Notes: generated by a model from the sequence alone, not told the origin. A DNA stretch of 64,000 nt from Chryseobacterium sp. SSA4.19 (GCF_022601875.1 NZ_JAKVIP010000001.1:236061-300060), one strand, 5' to 3'; positions 27,154-36,893 are shown, counted from the stretch's first letter. A program made the numbers and translations.

Positions 27154-28455
27154 ATGCGTACAAAATCGGTAGGAAAGAAAAAAATTAATGTCGTCACTCT
27201 GGGTTGCTCCAAAAACGTATATGACTCAGAAGTATTGATGAGCCAGCTGAAAGCGAACGGAAAAGAAGTGGTTCATGAAGACAGGGGTGATATTGTTGTT
27301 ATTAACACCTGCGGATTTATAGATAATGCCAAAGAAGAATCGATTAATACCATTCTGGATTATGTAGAGGCTAAAAACAGAGGAGAAGTAGAGCAGGTTT
27401 TTGTGACGGGCTGTCTTTCCGAAAGATACAAGCCGGATCTGATTAAAGAAATTCCTGATGTTGACCAATATTTCGGAACTCGTGATCTGCCTATCCTGTT
27501 AAAGCATCTGGGCGCAGATTACAAACATGAACTGGTAGGTGAAAGACTGACTACAACCCCGAAGCATTATGCGTATCTTAAGATTTCAGAAGGCTGTGAC
27601 AGGCCGTGTTCTTTCTGTGCAATCCCATTAATGCGGGGCTCGCATATTTCCACTCCTATTGAAAAACTGGTACTTGAAGCGCAAAAATTGGCAAAGAAAG
27701 GAACTAAAGAACTGATTTTAATAGCTCAGGACCTTACGTATTACGGTCTTGATATCTATAAAAAACGGGCATTGGGAGACCTGCTGAAAGAATTGGTAAA
27801 AGTGGAAGGAATTGAATGGATCCGTCTTCATTATGCTTTTCCCAGCGGTTTTCCGGAAGATGTTTTGGATATTATCCGTGAAGAACCTAAAGTTTGTAAT
27901 TATATAGATATTCCTCTTCAGCATATCAATTCTGACTTATTGAAGTCCATGAAAAGAGGAACCACCCATGAAAAGACAGATGCTCTTTTGTCTAAATTCA
28001 GAGAAAAAGTTCCGGATATGGCGATCAGGACGACTCTTATCGTTGGTTATCCCGGAGAAACCGAAGAAATTTTTCAAGAACTTAAAAACTGGGTGAAGGA
28101 ACAGAGATTTGACAGACTGGGATGCTTTACCTATTCCCATGAAGAAAATACATCGGCATATGTTTTGGAAGACAGTGTGCCTCAGGAAGTAAAAGAAGCA
28201 CGGGTAGAAGCAATTATGGAAATTCAATCCCAGGTTTCCTGGGAAAAAAATCAGGAGAAATTAGGTAAGATTTATAAATGTATTTTTGATCGTAAGGAAG
28301 GAAACTATTTTGTCGGAAGAACGGAATATGATTCTCCGGATGTAGACAATACGGTTTTGGTTTCTGCTGAGAATACCTATATTTCAATCGGTGAATTTGC
28401 GGATGTGATGATTACTTCCGCAGAAGAATTTGATTTGTATGGGGAATTAATTTAA
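27154..28455 (+). CDS. rimO: Ribosomal protein S12 methylthiotransferase RimO
   Basis: A 433-residue radical-SAM enzyme that methylthiolates a conserved Asp of ribosomal protein S12. The N-terminal UPF0004 domain supplies the second Fe-S cluster ligands C18, C53 and C87. The radical-SAM motif CDRPCSFC gives C148, C152 and C155. A C-terminal TRAM domain (about 365-433) binds the protein substrate. LGCSKN and EGCDRPCSFCAIPLMRG are RimO-like rather than MiaB-like. The start at 27154 follows a clear promoter. Monocistronic, followed by a terminator. Confidence 0.96.
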   Translation: MRTKSVGKKKINVVTLGCSKNVYDSEVLMSQLKANGKEVVHEDRGDIVVINTCGFIDNAKEESINTILDYVEAKNRGEVEQVFVTGCLSERYKPDLIKEIPDVDQYFGTRDLPILLKHLGADYKHELVGERLTTTPKHYAYLKISEGCDRPCSFCAIPLMRGSHISTPIEKLVLEAQKLAKKGTKELILIAQDLTYYGLDIYKKRALGDLLKELVKVEGIEWIRLHYAFPSGFPEDVLDIIREEPKVCNYIDIPLQHINSDLLKSMKRGTTHEKTDALLSKFREKVPDMAIRTTLIVGYPGETEEIFQELKNWVKEQRFDRLGCFTYSHEENTSAYVLEDSVPQEVKEARVEAIMEIQSQVSWEKNQEKLGKIYKCIFDRKEGNYFVGRTEYDSPDVDNTVLVSAENTYISIGEFADVMITSAEEFDLYGELI

Positions 28456-28480
28456 TTTCATTTTTATTACAATATAATTA

Positions 28481-28515
28481 AGGCTAATGAGAATACTCAT
28501 TAGCTTTTGTTTTTT
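28481..28515 (+). terminator. rimO terminator
   Basis: gctaatgag and ctcattagc form a perfect 9-bp stem with a 4-base loop, followed by ttttgttttttt. Confidence 0.85.
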
Positions 28516-28843
28516 TAATGCACAATGCAAGTGTCATTACTTATAATGTAATAGTGTGTTTCTTATTTGATTCTCTGACTATAAGTTCATATGTTGAGAG
28601 CTAATAATTAATTTGAATTCAATTAGTTAAAATTTTGTTATTTCTTAACTTACCTTACAATTGTTAATTCTATTAACTTTTATATTTGTATTTTAACAAT
28701 TTTTAACAAGGTGTAATAAGATGCCTAATATCAAGCCTTTACGATAATTATTAACATAAATTTTTATATTTATTAACATAATTTAACATTTATGATAGGT
28801 GTTTTATAAGATTCCTGATACATTTGCCCAGTCAAACAAATAA
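28516..28843 (+). other. AT-rich non-coding stretch with degenerate tandem duplication and two promoters
   Basis: No gene is seen. Two segments about 88 bp apart share tattaac...tatattt...ttaaca...aggtgt...ataagat.cct.ata (roughly 28671-28740 and 28749-28826). Each segment includes a promoter -7 element: TATATTTG at 28681-28688, with a TTG at 28661-28663 (17-bp spacing), and TACATTTG at 28819-28826. This looks like an old duplication of a promoter region driving the RlpA-like gene. The sequence similarity is seen; the history is inference. Confidence 0.5.
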
Positions 28844-29224
28844 ATGTTTAAAATGATGAAAAGATTCATTCTCGTAATCATCATGATGATTTCAACACTT
28901 GGTATTTATTCATTTACAAATAATGTCATAGATGCAAAAAAAACAACTTATGCATCGTACTACCACAATAAGTTTAACGGTAAAAAAACAGCCAGCGGAG
29001 AAATTTTCAGCAATTCAAAGTTTACTGCAGCAAACAGAACGCTTCCATTCGGAACAAATATCAAGGTAACCAACCTGAATAATGGAAAAGAGGTAATAGT
29101 GAAGATTAATGATAGAGGACCTTACCATTCTTCAAGAGCATTGGATATGTCTAAAGCAGCGTTCGATGAAATCGGGGGAGCAGGAAGCGGTACTATTCCG
29201 GTGGAATATGAAATTGTCGATTAA
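28844..29224 (+). CDS. RlpA-like double-psi beta-barrel protein
   Basis: A 126-residue exported protein. The hydrophobic N-terminus (MMKRFILVIIMMISTLGIYSF) is a signal peptide. The rest is one RlpA-type DPBB domain: ASYYHNKFNGKKTASGEIF, AANRTLPFGTNIKVTN and VKINDRGPYHSSRALDMSKAA. In some bacteria such proteins cleave denuded peptidoglycan glycans at the septum. There is no SPOR domain, unlike E. coli RlpA, so septal targeting is not implied. Starts at 28853 or 28856 are equally possible. It has two candidate promoters and a strong terminator. Confidence 0.88.
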   Translation: MFKMMKRFILVIIMMISTLGIYSFTNNVIDAKKTTYASYYHNKFNGKKTASGEIFSNSKFTAANRTLPFGTNIKVTNLNNGKEVIVKINDRGPYHSSRALDMSKAAFDEIGGAGSGTIPVEYEIVD

Positions 29225-29238
29225 TCTATGATTATATT

Positions 29239-29266
29239 AAAGCCAGCCTTGAGAGCTGGCTTTTTA
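29239..29266. terminator. Bidirectional terminator between the RlpA-like gene and exonuclease III
   Basis: aaagccagc and gctggcttt form a 9-bp stem with a 7-base loop, flanked by A-rich and T-rich sequence. It can serve the + strand gene ending at 29224 and the - strand gene ending at 29270. Confidence 0.8.
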
Positions 29267-29269
29267 CTT

Positions 29270-30034
29270 TTATAAATCAAGTTCCACTAAGGCAGGACAA
29301 TGGTCAGAATGTACGGCTTCTTTCAGGATAACCGCTCTTGTAAGCTTATCCTTTAGGCTATAAGAAGCGAAATTGTAATCCAGTCTCCATCCTTTATTGT
29401 TGGCTCTTGCATTTTGCCTGTAGCTCCACCAGGTATAATGGTCAGGCTCATTATTAAAGAACCTGAAGCTGTCGATCAGTTCACATTCATTAATAAAATG
29501 GGTCATCCATTCTCTTTCCATGGGTAAAAACCCGGAAGTATTTTTTAAACCTACCGGATTATGAATATCAATAGCCTCATGGCAAATATTGAAATCCCCG
29601 GAAATAATAAGATTTGGAATTTCCTTTTTTAAATTTTTAATGTAATCTAAAAAATCATGGCAAAACTGCATCTTAAAATCGAGTCTTTCTATATTGGATG
29701 CAGAAGGTACATATACAGAGATCGCAGAGAACCCGTCAAAGTCTGCACGCATAATCCTGCCTTCATTGTCATAGCTTTCAATCCCGCAGCCAAATTCCAC
29801 GTGGTCAGGCTTTATTTTCGATGCAATTCCGACTCCGCTGTAGCCTTTTCGTACGGCAGAATGCCAATAGCTGTGGTAGCCGAGTTTCTCAAGACTCTCA
29901 ATATCGATCTGATCGTTTCCGGCTTTGCTTTCCTGAATGCAGATGATATCCGGATCAGCCGTTTTCAGCCAACCTAAAAAGTCTTTAGTAAAGGCTGCCC
30001 GGATGCCGTTTACGTTATAGGTGATTAATTTCAT
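29270..30034 (-). CDS. xth: Exodeoxyribonuclease III (AP endonuclease)
   Basis: A 254-residue EEP-family nuclease that cuts DNA at abasic sites and degrades 3' ends. The metal-binding Asn and Glu are in YNVNGIRAAF and CIQESKAGND. The catalytic segment is SGDFNICHEAIDIHNP, and the C-terminal Asp-His is in HSDHCPALVELDL. Length and order fit ExoA/Xth. Convergent with the RlpA-like gene and codirectional with porX but separated from it by porX's terminator, so it is transcribed separately. Confidence 0.95.
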   Translation of the reverse strand: MKLITYNVNGIRAAFTKDFLGWLKTADPDIICIQESKAGNDQIDIESLEKLGYHSYWHSAVRKGYSGVGIASKIKPDHVEFGCGIESYDNEGRIMRADFDGFSAISVYVPSASNIERLDFKMQFCHDFLDYIKNLKKEIPNLIISGDFNICHEAIDIHNPVGLKNTSGFLPMEREWMTHFINECELIDSFRFFNNEPDHYTWWSYRQNARANNKGWRLDYNFASYSLKDKLTRAVILKEAVHSDHCPALVELDL

Positions 30035-30150
30035 TGTCTTATATAAAATTTAACTGGTTATGATATTTGATAATAAAATTCTGTACGATTACGCTACTAT
30101 GTTGATAATAATCAAGATTCATCTTTTTTGCGAAGATAGGAACATTAAAA

Positions 30151-30188
30151 AAGGAACGGAAAAAATCTACAGATTTTTTCCGTTCCTT
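30151..30188 (-). terminator. Strong porX terminator
   Basis: A 16-bp perfect stem (aaggaacggaaaaaat / attttttccgttcctt) with a 6-base loop is followed on the - strand by a T-run. It lies 22 bp after the porX stop. Confidence 0.85.
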
Positions 30189-30210
30189 ATATTTTTAAAT
30201 GATATTAAAA

Positions 30211-31755
30211 TTATTTTGGTTCCAAAATACTTATCGGAATAATACATTCCTCCAGTGAAATTCCTCCGTGCTGATAGGTTTCTTTATAATAATTCACAAA
30301 GTGATTGTAATTCTTAGGATAAGCCAGGAAGGTATTGTTTTTCGCAAAAATATACTTTGAACTTAAATTTCCTTTAGGCAAAAACAGCTTTTCAGGATTG
30401 GTAACTGCCCATACATCGCTGTCATCATACGTCAGACTTTTTCCTGTTTTATAGCGGATATTGGTTGATGTTTCCCTGTCGCCGACTACTTTACTCGGCT
30501 TTTTTACATAAACAGTTCCATGGTCTGTCGTAATCACAAGTTTAAAGCCGTTTTCGGCTGCAAGTTTGATGATTTTGATTAATGACGAGTTTTCAAACCA
30601 GTTCAACGTTAAAGATCTGAACGTTTTATCATCACGGATCAGCTGGTCTACAATATGATTATCTGTCTTTGCGTGAGAGAGAATATCAATAAAATTGTAA
30701 ACGATTACCAATAGGTCATTGTTTTTATGCTGATTAAAATCATCGTAGATTTTGCGTTCAAAATCAGCGTTTAACACCTTCAGGTATTTCATGGATTTGG
30801 AGCCCAATCCGATCCTTTTCATCTGGTCTTCAAGGAAATCACGTTCGTATTCGTTTTTATTTCCTTCCTCGTTGTCATTAAACCATTTGTTAGGAAAACG
30901 TTTTTCAATTTCAGACGGCATCAATCCTGCAAAAAAGGAATTTCTTGCATATTGCGTAGCGGTAGGAAGAATACTGTAATAATAATCTTCTGAAATTTTA
31001 TTATAATATTTTGTAAACAAAGGCTCAATCATTTTCCACTGGTCATAGCGAAGATTGTCCACCATTAAAAGAAGAACTTTTTCCTTTTCAACTTCAGATT
31101 TTATTTTCTCTTTAAAGAGAGTATGGCTCATAATCGGCTTGTCAGAATCATGGAGCCAGTCTTCATAATTGTTCTCGATAAACTTGGCAAACTGGATATT
31201 CGCTTCCTCTTTCTGCGATTGCAGAAGATCTGCAAATTCATTATCTGCTACCTTATCAAATTTAATTTCCCAGTTAACGATCTTTTTGTAGTATTCAGCC
31301 CAATCCTGATAAGTTCTTAAATAAGACAGTTCCATAGAAAGGTTTCTGAATTCCTGCTGATACTGTAGGATTGTTTTCTGTTCCACCAGATTATCTTCCT
31401 GAAGATTTTTCTTTAATGATAATAGGATCTGGTTGGGATTAACAGGCTTCAGTATGTAATCGGCAATCTGTGATCCGATGGCTTCTTCCATAATATGCTC
31501 CTCTTCGCTTTTTGTAACCATAACGATTTTAAGGGAATTATCTTTCTCTTTAATCATCGGGATAGCTTCAAGCCCTGAAATTCCGGGCATGTTTTCATCA
31601 ATAAGAGTCAACGCAAATTTTTCAGAATCCATGAGTTCCAGGGCTTCATTCACATTGTTGACCGGGGTTACATGATAACCCTTTTTTTCTAAGAATACGA
31701 TATGAGGTTTTAGTAAATCTATTTCATCATCTATCCATAATATCTTTTCCGACAT
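30211..31755 (-). CDS. porX: PorX: response regulator with PglZ-type effector domain (type IX secretion regulator)
   Basis: A 514-residue two-domain protein. Residues 1-120 are a receiver domain: acidic pocket WIDDE, phospho-acceptor D53 in LIDENMPG, and the K in YILKPVNP. The long C-terminal half is an alkaline-phosphatase-fold PglZ domain with MVDNLRYDQWK and TTDHGTVYVKKPSKVVGDRETS, which carry metal ligands. PorX works with sensor PorY in Bacteroidota to control type IX secretion, and the PglZ part is reported to act as a phosphodiesterase on signalling nucleotides. The context is housekeeping, so this is not a phage-defence PglZ. Confidence 0.94.
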   Translation of the reverse strand: MSEKILWIDDEIDLLKPHIVFLEKKGYHVTPVNNVNEALELMDSEKFALTLIDENMPGISGLEAIPMIKEKDNSLKIVMVTKSEEEHIMEEAIGSQIADYILKPVNPNQILLSLKKNLQEDNLVEQKTILQYQQEFRNLSMELSYLRTYQDWAEYYKKIVNWEIKFDKVADNEFADLLQSQKEEANIQFAKFIENNYEDWLHDSDKPIMSHTLFKEKIKSEVEKEKVLLLMVDNLRYDQWKMIEPLFTKYYNKISEDYYYSILPTATQYARNSFFAGLMPSEIEKRFPNKWFNDNEEGNKNEYERDFLEDQMKRIGLGSKSMKYLKVLNADFERKIYDDFNQHKNNDLLVIVYNFIDILSHAKTDNHIVDQLIRDDKTFRSLTLNWFENSSLIKIIKLAAENGFKLVITTDHGTVYVKKPSKVVGDRETSTNIRYKTGKSLTYDDSDVWAVTNPEKLFLPKGNLSSKYIFAKNNTFLAYPKNYNHFVNYYKETYQHGGISLEECIIPISILEPK

Positions 31756-31997
31756 AATTTATTTTTTACATGGTTATTGTATCAAATTACTGACCAATTT
31801 CTTTTAAAACTTCCCAAAAACAGAGGCTTAATAGTTAAATCTTAGTTAAGAGAAAAGGCGGTTCGCAGCTCTTTATATCTATTAATTTAAACGTAAATTA
31901 TACAGGGTTAAATTTCAATGTAAAAGAACTTAATATGGTATCAAAGATAATTTAAAAACATCAATGTACAGCTAATTAAGTTAAAATTTAAAATCCT

Positions 31998-32005
31998 TAA
32001 ATTTG
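31998..32005 (+). promoter_or_regulatory. Promoter -7 element (TAAATTTG) for the HD hydrolase
   Basis: TAAATTTG matches TAnnTTTG and ends 21 bp before the ATG at 32027. Confidence 0.6.
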
Positions 32006-32026
32006 TTTACTAATACTGACGTTTCA

Positions 32027-33253
32027 ATGCAGAATAAACTTAAAATCATCAACGATCCGGTTCACGGATTCATCAAAATACCCCATGAAATTTTATTCGA
32101 CGTTATTGAGCATCCTTACTTCCAGCGATTGAGAAGGATCGGGCAGACCGGACTGTTGAATCTTATTTTCCCGGGTGCAACGCATACAAGGTTCCATCAT
32201 GCATTGGGTGCCATGCATTTGATGTTTACTGCTTTGGAAACATTAAAACAGAAAGGTGTGAAAATTTCTGAACAGGAAGAAAAAGGGGCGATGCTGGCAA
32301 TTTTGATGCACGACATCGGTCACGGGCCGTTTTCCCATGCTTTGGAATGTATGCTGATGGACGACTGGCATCATGAAAACCTTTCGCTGTTACTGATGAA
32401 CCGTTTGAATGATGAATTCAACGGGGAATTATCCTGTGCTATTGAAATGTTTCAGGGAAAATATCACAGAAAGTTTTTTAATCAGTTGATTTCTTCCCAG
32501 CTGGATGTTGACCGTTTGGATTATCTGAAACGGGACAGTTTCTTTACCGGTGTTTCTGAAGGGAGCATCAACACCCAGCGGATTATTTCCATGATGAATG
32601 TTTGTGATGAGGGAGAACTGGTTATCGATGCAAAAGGAGTGTATTCTATTGAGAACTTCCTGACGGCAAGAATGTTTATGTATTGGCAGGTATATTATCA
32701 TAAAACATCGGCGCTGGCGGAATTTCTTCTGGTCAAGATTTTGGAAAGGGCAAAGTATCTGGTTTCTCAGGGAGTCGATCTTCCAGCTACTGAAAACCTC
32801 ACTTATTTTTTATACAGGGGGAAAAGTGCTGCCACGGATGAAGATATACAGAGGTTTACAAGACTCGATGACAATGATATCATTCAGGCCATGAAAGGCT
32901 GGCAGAATGCGGATGATATGATTTTGTCCTATTGGTGCAGATGCGTGATACAGAGAAACCTTCCGAAAACCATTATTTCATCCCATTCTTTTGATGCTGG
33001 GTTTGTTAAAGAAAAAATAAAAAAAACCAATCATCTTTTCGGAATCGACAATGGTAATGAGCTTGTACACGAAATCAAGCGGAAACTACTTCCTTATGAT
33101 ACCAAAAAACAGCCTATCTTTCTGTTGCAGAAAAACGGAAGAAAAATAAGGCTTGAGGAATCGGAAGACCAGCTGTTGTCCGGCCTGATGGTAAATAAAA
33201 CGACCCGGTACATCCTCACTTTTCCCAGAGACGAGTCAGGTATAATTTCTTAA
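32027..33253 (+). CDS. HD-domain phosphohydrolase (dNTPase-like)
   Basis: About 408 residues. The N-terminal HD domain shows INDPVHGFIKIP, FQRLRRIGQTGL, the metal-binding histidine in TRFHHALGAMH, and the His-Asp pair in LMHDIGHGPFSHALE; DVDRLDYLKRDSF carries the distal Asp. These are the hallmarks of the SAMHD1/dGTPase-like branch, whose members hydrolyse dNTPs or other phosphates. The actual substrate is unknown. The ATG at 32027 is favoured over an upstream TTG that overlaps the promoter. It is followed by an inverted repeat that overlaps the lpxD promoter. Confidence 0.88.
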   Translation: MQNKLKIINDPVHGFIKIPHEILFDVIEHPYFQRLRRIGQTGLLNLIFPGATHTRFHHALGAMHLMFTALETLKQKGVKISEQEEKGAMLAILMHDIGHGPFSHALECMLMDDWHHENLSLLLMNRLNDEFNGELSCAIEMFQGKYHRKFFNQLISSQLDVDRLDYLKRDSFFTGVSEGSINTQRIISMMNVCDEGELVIDAKGVYSIENFLTARMFMYWQVYYHKTSALAEFLLVKILERAKYLVSQGVDLPATENLTYFLYRGKSAATDEDIQRFTRLDDNDIIQAMKGWQNADDMILSYWCRCVIQRNLPKTIISSHSFDAGFVKEKIKKTNHLFGIDNGNELVHEIKRKLLPYDTKKQPIFLLQKNGRKIRLEESEDQLLSGLMVNKTTRYILTFPRDESGIIS

Positions 33254-33263
33254 AGAATAATAA

Positions 33264-33319
33264 AATTCGCAATCCTAAAATTAAAAAATGTTTGCGAATT
33301 ACAGAATTTCTTATCTTTG
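33264..33319 (+). promoter_or_regulatory. lpxD operon promoter with overlapping 9-bp inverted repeat
   Basis: A -33 TTTG at 33291-33294 and -7 TATCTTTG at 33312-33319 are 17 bp apart, a near-ideal Bacteroidota promoter. The -7 box ends only 6 bp before the lpxD ATG, so the transcript is nearly leaderless. A perfect inverted repeat (aattcgcaa 33264-33272, ttgcgaatt 33292-33300) overlaps the -33 box and could be an operator or a weak terminator for the upstream gene. Confidence 0.7.
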
Positions 33320-33325
33320 CAGAAT

Positions 33326-34357
33326 ATGGAATTTACAGCTTCGCAAATTGCAAGTTTTATCAATGGAAAAATTATAGGTGACGAAAATGCACTTATTACG
33401 GGAGTTTCGCCTATCGAAAGCGGGGAAGCAGGCCACCTTTCCTTTATAGCACAAGACCGGTTTATACATTACCTGGATGCTTCACAGTGTTCTGTAATCA
33501 TCGTTTCAGAAGACCTTTTAACGAAAGACCACTATAACTCTACAATTATCGCTGTAAAAGATGCTTATCTTTCTTTTCAGATCCTGATGAACCTTTACCA
33601 GGAAATGCAGGGCAGAAAAGAAGGTGTTGAGGATGGATCTTCCATTCATGAAACGGCTGTCATTGGTGATAAAGTATATATTGGGGCTTTTACCTATGTT
33701 TCTGAAAAGGCAAAAATAGGAGAAGGATCTCAGATTTACCCGCAGGTTTACATTGGCAAAGGGGTGAAGATCGGGAAAAACTGTAAGATCGACAGCGGAG
33801 CAAGAATATATGATTACTGTATCATCGGTGACAACTGTATTATTCATTCCAATACAGTGATCGGCGGTGACGGATTTGGTTTCCAGCCTACACCTGAAGG
33901 ATTTAAGAAAATTCCTCAGTTAGGAAATGTGATTATTGAAGATCATGTTGAAATCGGTTCAAATTGCAGCATAGACAGGGCGACTATCGGTTCTACTGTT
34001 ATTGGTGAAGGGACTAAAATTGATAACCTGATTCAGATTGCACACAATGTAAAAATCGGAAAAAATAATGTGATTGCGGCACAGGCAGGAATTGCCGGAT
34101 CTACTACCATTGGAGATTGGAACCAGATTGGTGGCCAGGTTGGGGTAGTAGGCCATATCAAAATTGGAAATCAGGTGAAAATTCAGGCCCAGAGCGGAGT
34201 GAATTCAAGCGTTAATGATAAAGAAACCTTATACGGTTCGCCGGCAATCAGCTATAATGACTACCTTAGAAACTACGTCCATTTCAGGAATTTCACTGAA
34301 ATTGTTAACAGAATAAATAATCTTGAGAATAACTCAAAAGATAAAACTAATGAGTGA
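33326..34357 (+). CDS. lpxD: UDP-3-O-(3-hydroxyacyl)glucosamine N-acyltransferase LpxD
   Basis: About 343 residues. An N-terminal LpxD-type uridine-binding domain ([22 protein letters not shown]) is followed by many hexapeptide repeats of the left-handed beta helix, with the catalytic region [22 protein letters not shown] containing the conserved His. It adds the N-linked hydroxyacyl chain in lipid A synthesis. It overlaps lpxC/fabZ by 8 bp in the usual Bacteroidota order lpxD-lpxC/fabZ-lpxA. A second LpxD-like gene lies at 37592. Confidence 0.95.
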   Translation: MEFTASQIASFINGKIIGDENALITGVSPIESGEAGHLSFIAQDRFIHYLDASQCSVIIVSEDLLTKDHYNSTIIAVKDAYLSFQILMNLYQEMQGRKEGVEDGSSIHETAVIGDKVYIGAFTYVSEKAKIGEGSQIYPQVYIGKGVKIGKNCKIDSGARIYDYCIIGDNCIIHSNTVIGGDGFGFQPTPEGFKKIPQLGNVIIEDHVEIGSNCSIDRATIGSTVIGEGTKIDNLIQIAHNVKIGKNNVIAAQAGIAGSTTIGDWNQIGGQVGVVGHIKIGNQVKIQAQSGVNSSVNDKETLYGSPAISYNDYLRNYVHFRNFTEIVNRINNLENNSKDKTNE

Positions 34358-35747
34358 TATGCAAAAAACGCTTCAGCAAGAAGTAACACTTTCCGGAATC
34401 GGACTTCATACTGGTAGAGAAGTAAAGCTAACCATGAAACCTGCAAAAGAAAATACAGGTTTTGTATTCGTAAGAACAGATCTTGAGGGACACCCGCAGG
34501 TCGAAGCTGATGTTAACTATGTAACCGCTACAGAAAGAGGAACGACATTAGAAAAGCTAGGCGTAAAAATTACCACTTGTGAGCATCTTTTGGCGGCATT
34601 GGTAGGCTGTGATATTGATAACGCGGTTTTGGAAATGGATGCTTCAGAGCCTCCGATCTTAGACGGATCCTCAAAATATTTTGTAGAAGCGATTGAAAGT
34701 GTAGGCGTAGCCGAGCAAAATGTTGCCAGAGAATATCTGGTGGTTAAAGAAGTGCTTACCTACAATGATCCGGCTACAGGATCAGAAATCACAATTATCC
34801 CTTCAGATACATATGAAGTGACGACCATGGTAGATTTCGGGACTAAAGTTCTGGGAACCCAGAATGCTACCCTTAAGCATATTTCCGAATTTAAAGATGA
34901 GATTTCTTCAGCAAGGACCTTTAGCTTTTTACACGAACTGGAAATGCTTTTGGACCACGGGTTGATCAAAGGCGGAGATATTTCCAATGCGATTGTGTAT
35001 GTAGATAAAGACCTTACGCCTGAAACTACGGAAAAATTAAAGAAAGCCTTTGGTAAAGATGAAGTATCTATCAGGCCAAACGGAATTCTTGATAACCTGA
35101 ACTTAAATTATCCTAATGAAGCCGCAAGACACAAATTACTGGATGTAATCGGTGATTTGGCATTGGCAGGAGTAAAAATAAAAGGCAAGGTCATTGCCAA
35201 TAAACCGGGACATTATGTAAATACCCAGTTTGCAAAAAAACTGAACCGTCAGTGGAAATTGCAGAAGAAGAAAAATGTTCCCGATTTTGATTTGACAAAA
35301 GAACCTGTTTTCGATATTAACGGAATTATGAAATTAATGCCTCACAGGCCGCCGTTTTTATTAATCGATAAAGTCCTTGAGCTTTCAGATTCCCACGTTG
35401 TAGGTCTTAAAAATGTAACGATGAATGAACCTTTCTTCGTTGGACATTTTCCTAAAGAGCCGGTAATGCCCGGTGTTTTACAGGTTGAAGCATTGGCACA
35501 GACCGGTGGAATTCTGGTATTGGCAAGTGTTCCTGATCCTGAAAATTATTCTACCTATTTTATCAAGATTGATAAAGTGAAATTCAAGAGAAAAGTAGTT
35601 CCGGGAGATACGCTTATTTTTAAAATTGAATTGATTGAGCCTATCAGAAGAGGGATTGTTCATATGCAGGGATATGGATATGTTGGCGACAGCATAGCCG
35701 TAGAAGCAGAGTTAATGGCTCAGGTCGCAAAAAATAAAGTTGATTAA
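34350..35747 (+). CDS. lpxC/fabZ: Fused UDP-3-O-acyl-GlcNAc deacetylase LpxC and 3-hydroxyacyl-ACP dehydratase FabZ
   Basis: About 465 residues in one frame. LpxC (1-310) shows [13 protein letters not shown], the zinc-binding [11 protein letters not shown] and [15 protein letters not shown]. FabZ (about 325-465) shows [18 protein letters not shown], the catalytic His in [23 protein letters not shown]. LpxC does the committed step of lipid A; FabZ dehydrates hydroxyacyl-ACP and competes for the same pool. This fusion is standard for Bacteroidota, not a frameshift. The ATG at 34350 overlaps the lpxD stop; 34359 is an alternative. Confidence 0.96.
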   Translation: MSDMQKTLQQEVTLSGIGLHTGREVKLTMKPAKENTGFVFVRTDLEGHPQVEADVNYVTATERGTTLEKLGVKITTCEHLLAALVGCDIDNAVLEMDASEPPILDGSSKYFVEAIESVGVAEQNVAREYLVVKEVLTYNDPATGSEITIIPSDTYEVTTMVDFGTKVLGTQNATLKHISEFKDEISSARTFSFLHELEMLLDHGLIKGGDISNAIVYVDKDLTPETTEKLKKAFGKDEVSIRPNGILDNLNLNYPNEAARHKLLDVIGDLALAGVKIKGKVIANKPGHYVNTQFAKKLNRQWKLQKKKNVPDFDLTKEPVFDINGIMKLMPHRPPFLLIDKVLELSDSHVVGLKNVTMNEPFFVGHFPKEPVMPGVLQVEALAQTGGILVLASVPDPENYSTYFIKIDKVKFKRKVVPGDTLIFKIELIEPIRRGIVHMQGYGYVGDSIAVEAELMAQVAKNKVD

Positions 35748-36542
35748 ATGATTCATCAATTAGCAGCCGTAGATAAGCGTGCGAAAATCAGCAAAAATGT
35801 AATCGTAGAACCTTTTACTACCATTGCGGGTGATGTGGAAATCGGGGAAGGAACATGGATCGGTCCTAACGTGACCATCATGGATGGTGCGAGAATCGGT
35901 AAAAACTGCAGGATTTTTCCGGGAACTGTTATTTCAGCGATTCCTCAGGATCTGAAATTCGATGGTGAAGATACCCGGGTTATTATCGATGATGAAACAA
36001 CCATAAGGGAATGTGTCACAGTAAACCGGGGAACTAAAGCGCTGGGCTATACTAAAATCGGTAAGAACTGCCTTATCATGGCCACTACACACATTGCGCA
36101 CGACTGTGTTATCGGAGATCATGTGATCATTGTTAACGGGTGTGGTATTGCCGGACATGTAGAAATTGGAGATTATACGGTAATGGGAGGTTTATCAGCG
36201 GTCCATCAGTTTGGTAAAATCGGGAAACATGTGATGATTTCCGGTGGTACTTTGGTAAGAAAAGATATTCCGCCTTACGTAAAAGTGGCCAGAGAGCCTA
36301 TGTCATACGCAGGAATTAATTCTGTCGGCCTGAGACGAAGAGGGTTTACCAATGAAAAAATCTTTGAAATTCAGAAGATTTACAGAGCTATTTTCCAGAT
36401 GAAAATGAATGTTTCGCAGGCTATTTCACTTATTGAAAAGGAAATGCTTCCAACTGCTGAACGCGATGAAATCCTGCAGTTTATCCAGAATTCTCCAAGA
36501 GGAATCGTTAAAGGATACGGAACTGCCAAAGACAGTAATTAG
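35748..36542 (+). CDS. lpxA: UDP-N-acetylglucosamine O-acyltransferase LpxA
   Basis: A 264-residue left-handed beta-helix enzyme catalysing the first acylation of lipid A. Its start follows the lpxC/fabZ stop with no gap. HQLAAVDKRAKISKNVIVEPFTTIAGDVEIG opens the helix; the catalytic histidine is in MATTHIAHDCVIGDHVI; a helical C-terminal domain starts at about 195 (SVGLRRRGFTNEKIFEIQKIYRAIF), typical of LpxA. Confidence 0.96.
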   Translation: MIHQLAAVDKRAKISKNVIVEPFTTIAGDVEIGEGTWIGPNVTIMDGARIGKNCRIFPGTVISAIPQDLKFDGEDTRVIIDDETTIRECVTVNRGTKALGYTKIGKNCLIMATTHIAHDCVIGDHVIIVNGCGIAGHVEIGDYTVMGGLSAVHQFGKIGKHVMISGGTLVRKDIPPYVKVAREPMSYAGINSVGLRRRGFTNEKIFEIQKIYRAIFQMKMNVSQAISLIEKEMLPTAERDEILQFIQNSPRGIVKGYGTAKDSN

Positions 36543-36560
36543 AAGCATCAGTCAGCTGTT

Positions 36561-36893
36561 ATGAGAAATTTAATCCTCTTGATCATGCCTTCCGCTTCAT
36601 TATTCTTGTCGGCACAGCAGACAGAAGGATTAAAAACCGAAAAAACAACCCGTGCCTCCATTATGGAAAGAAAACTTCCTGAAAAATCGAAGGACAGTAT
36701 AGCTAAGAATAATGTAAATAATTTATTGAAACAGAAGAGCAGCAGTTCATTTTTCGGAACTACTCAGCAATATAACTCTGATGTTCAGATGAATGTAAAC
36801 CGGTTGCAGAATAATGTAAATACATTCAATAATAATTCATTTAACAGAATGTTACCTCAAGGACAGGGAATTGAAATAAAAAAAAGAAAATAA
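36561..36893 (+). CDS. Small secreted hypothetical protein in the lpx operon
   Basis: A 110-residue protein with a signal peptide (MRNLILLIMPSASLFLSAQQ). The mature part is polar and rich in Lys, Ser, Asn and Gln, with an Asn-rich tail (NVNRLQNNVNTFNNNSFNRM) and no recognisable domain. It lies 18 bp after lpxA and 15 bp before efp, so it is probably co-transcribed with the lipid A genes. Function unknown; low complexity makes homology weak. Confidence 0.6.
   Translation: MRNLILLIMPSASLFLSAQQTEGLKTEKTTRASIMERKLPEKSKDSIAKNNVNNLLKQKSSSSFFGTTQQYNSDVQMNVNRLQNNVNTFNNNSFNRMLPQGQGIEIKKRK

Noticed and set aside
30211..31755. PglZ domain as part of a BREX or Pgl phage-defence island
   Set aside because: The N-terminal receiver domain and flanking housekeeping genes identify PorX; no pglX or brx genes are near.
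34350..35747. LpxC-FabZ fusion as an assembly frameshift or unusual fusion
   Set aside because: This fusion is normal in Bacteroidota and both halves are complete.
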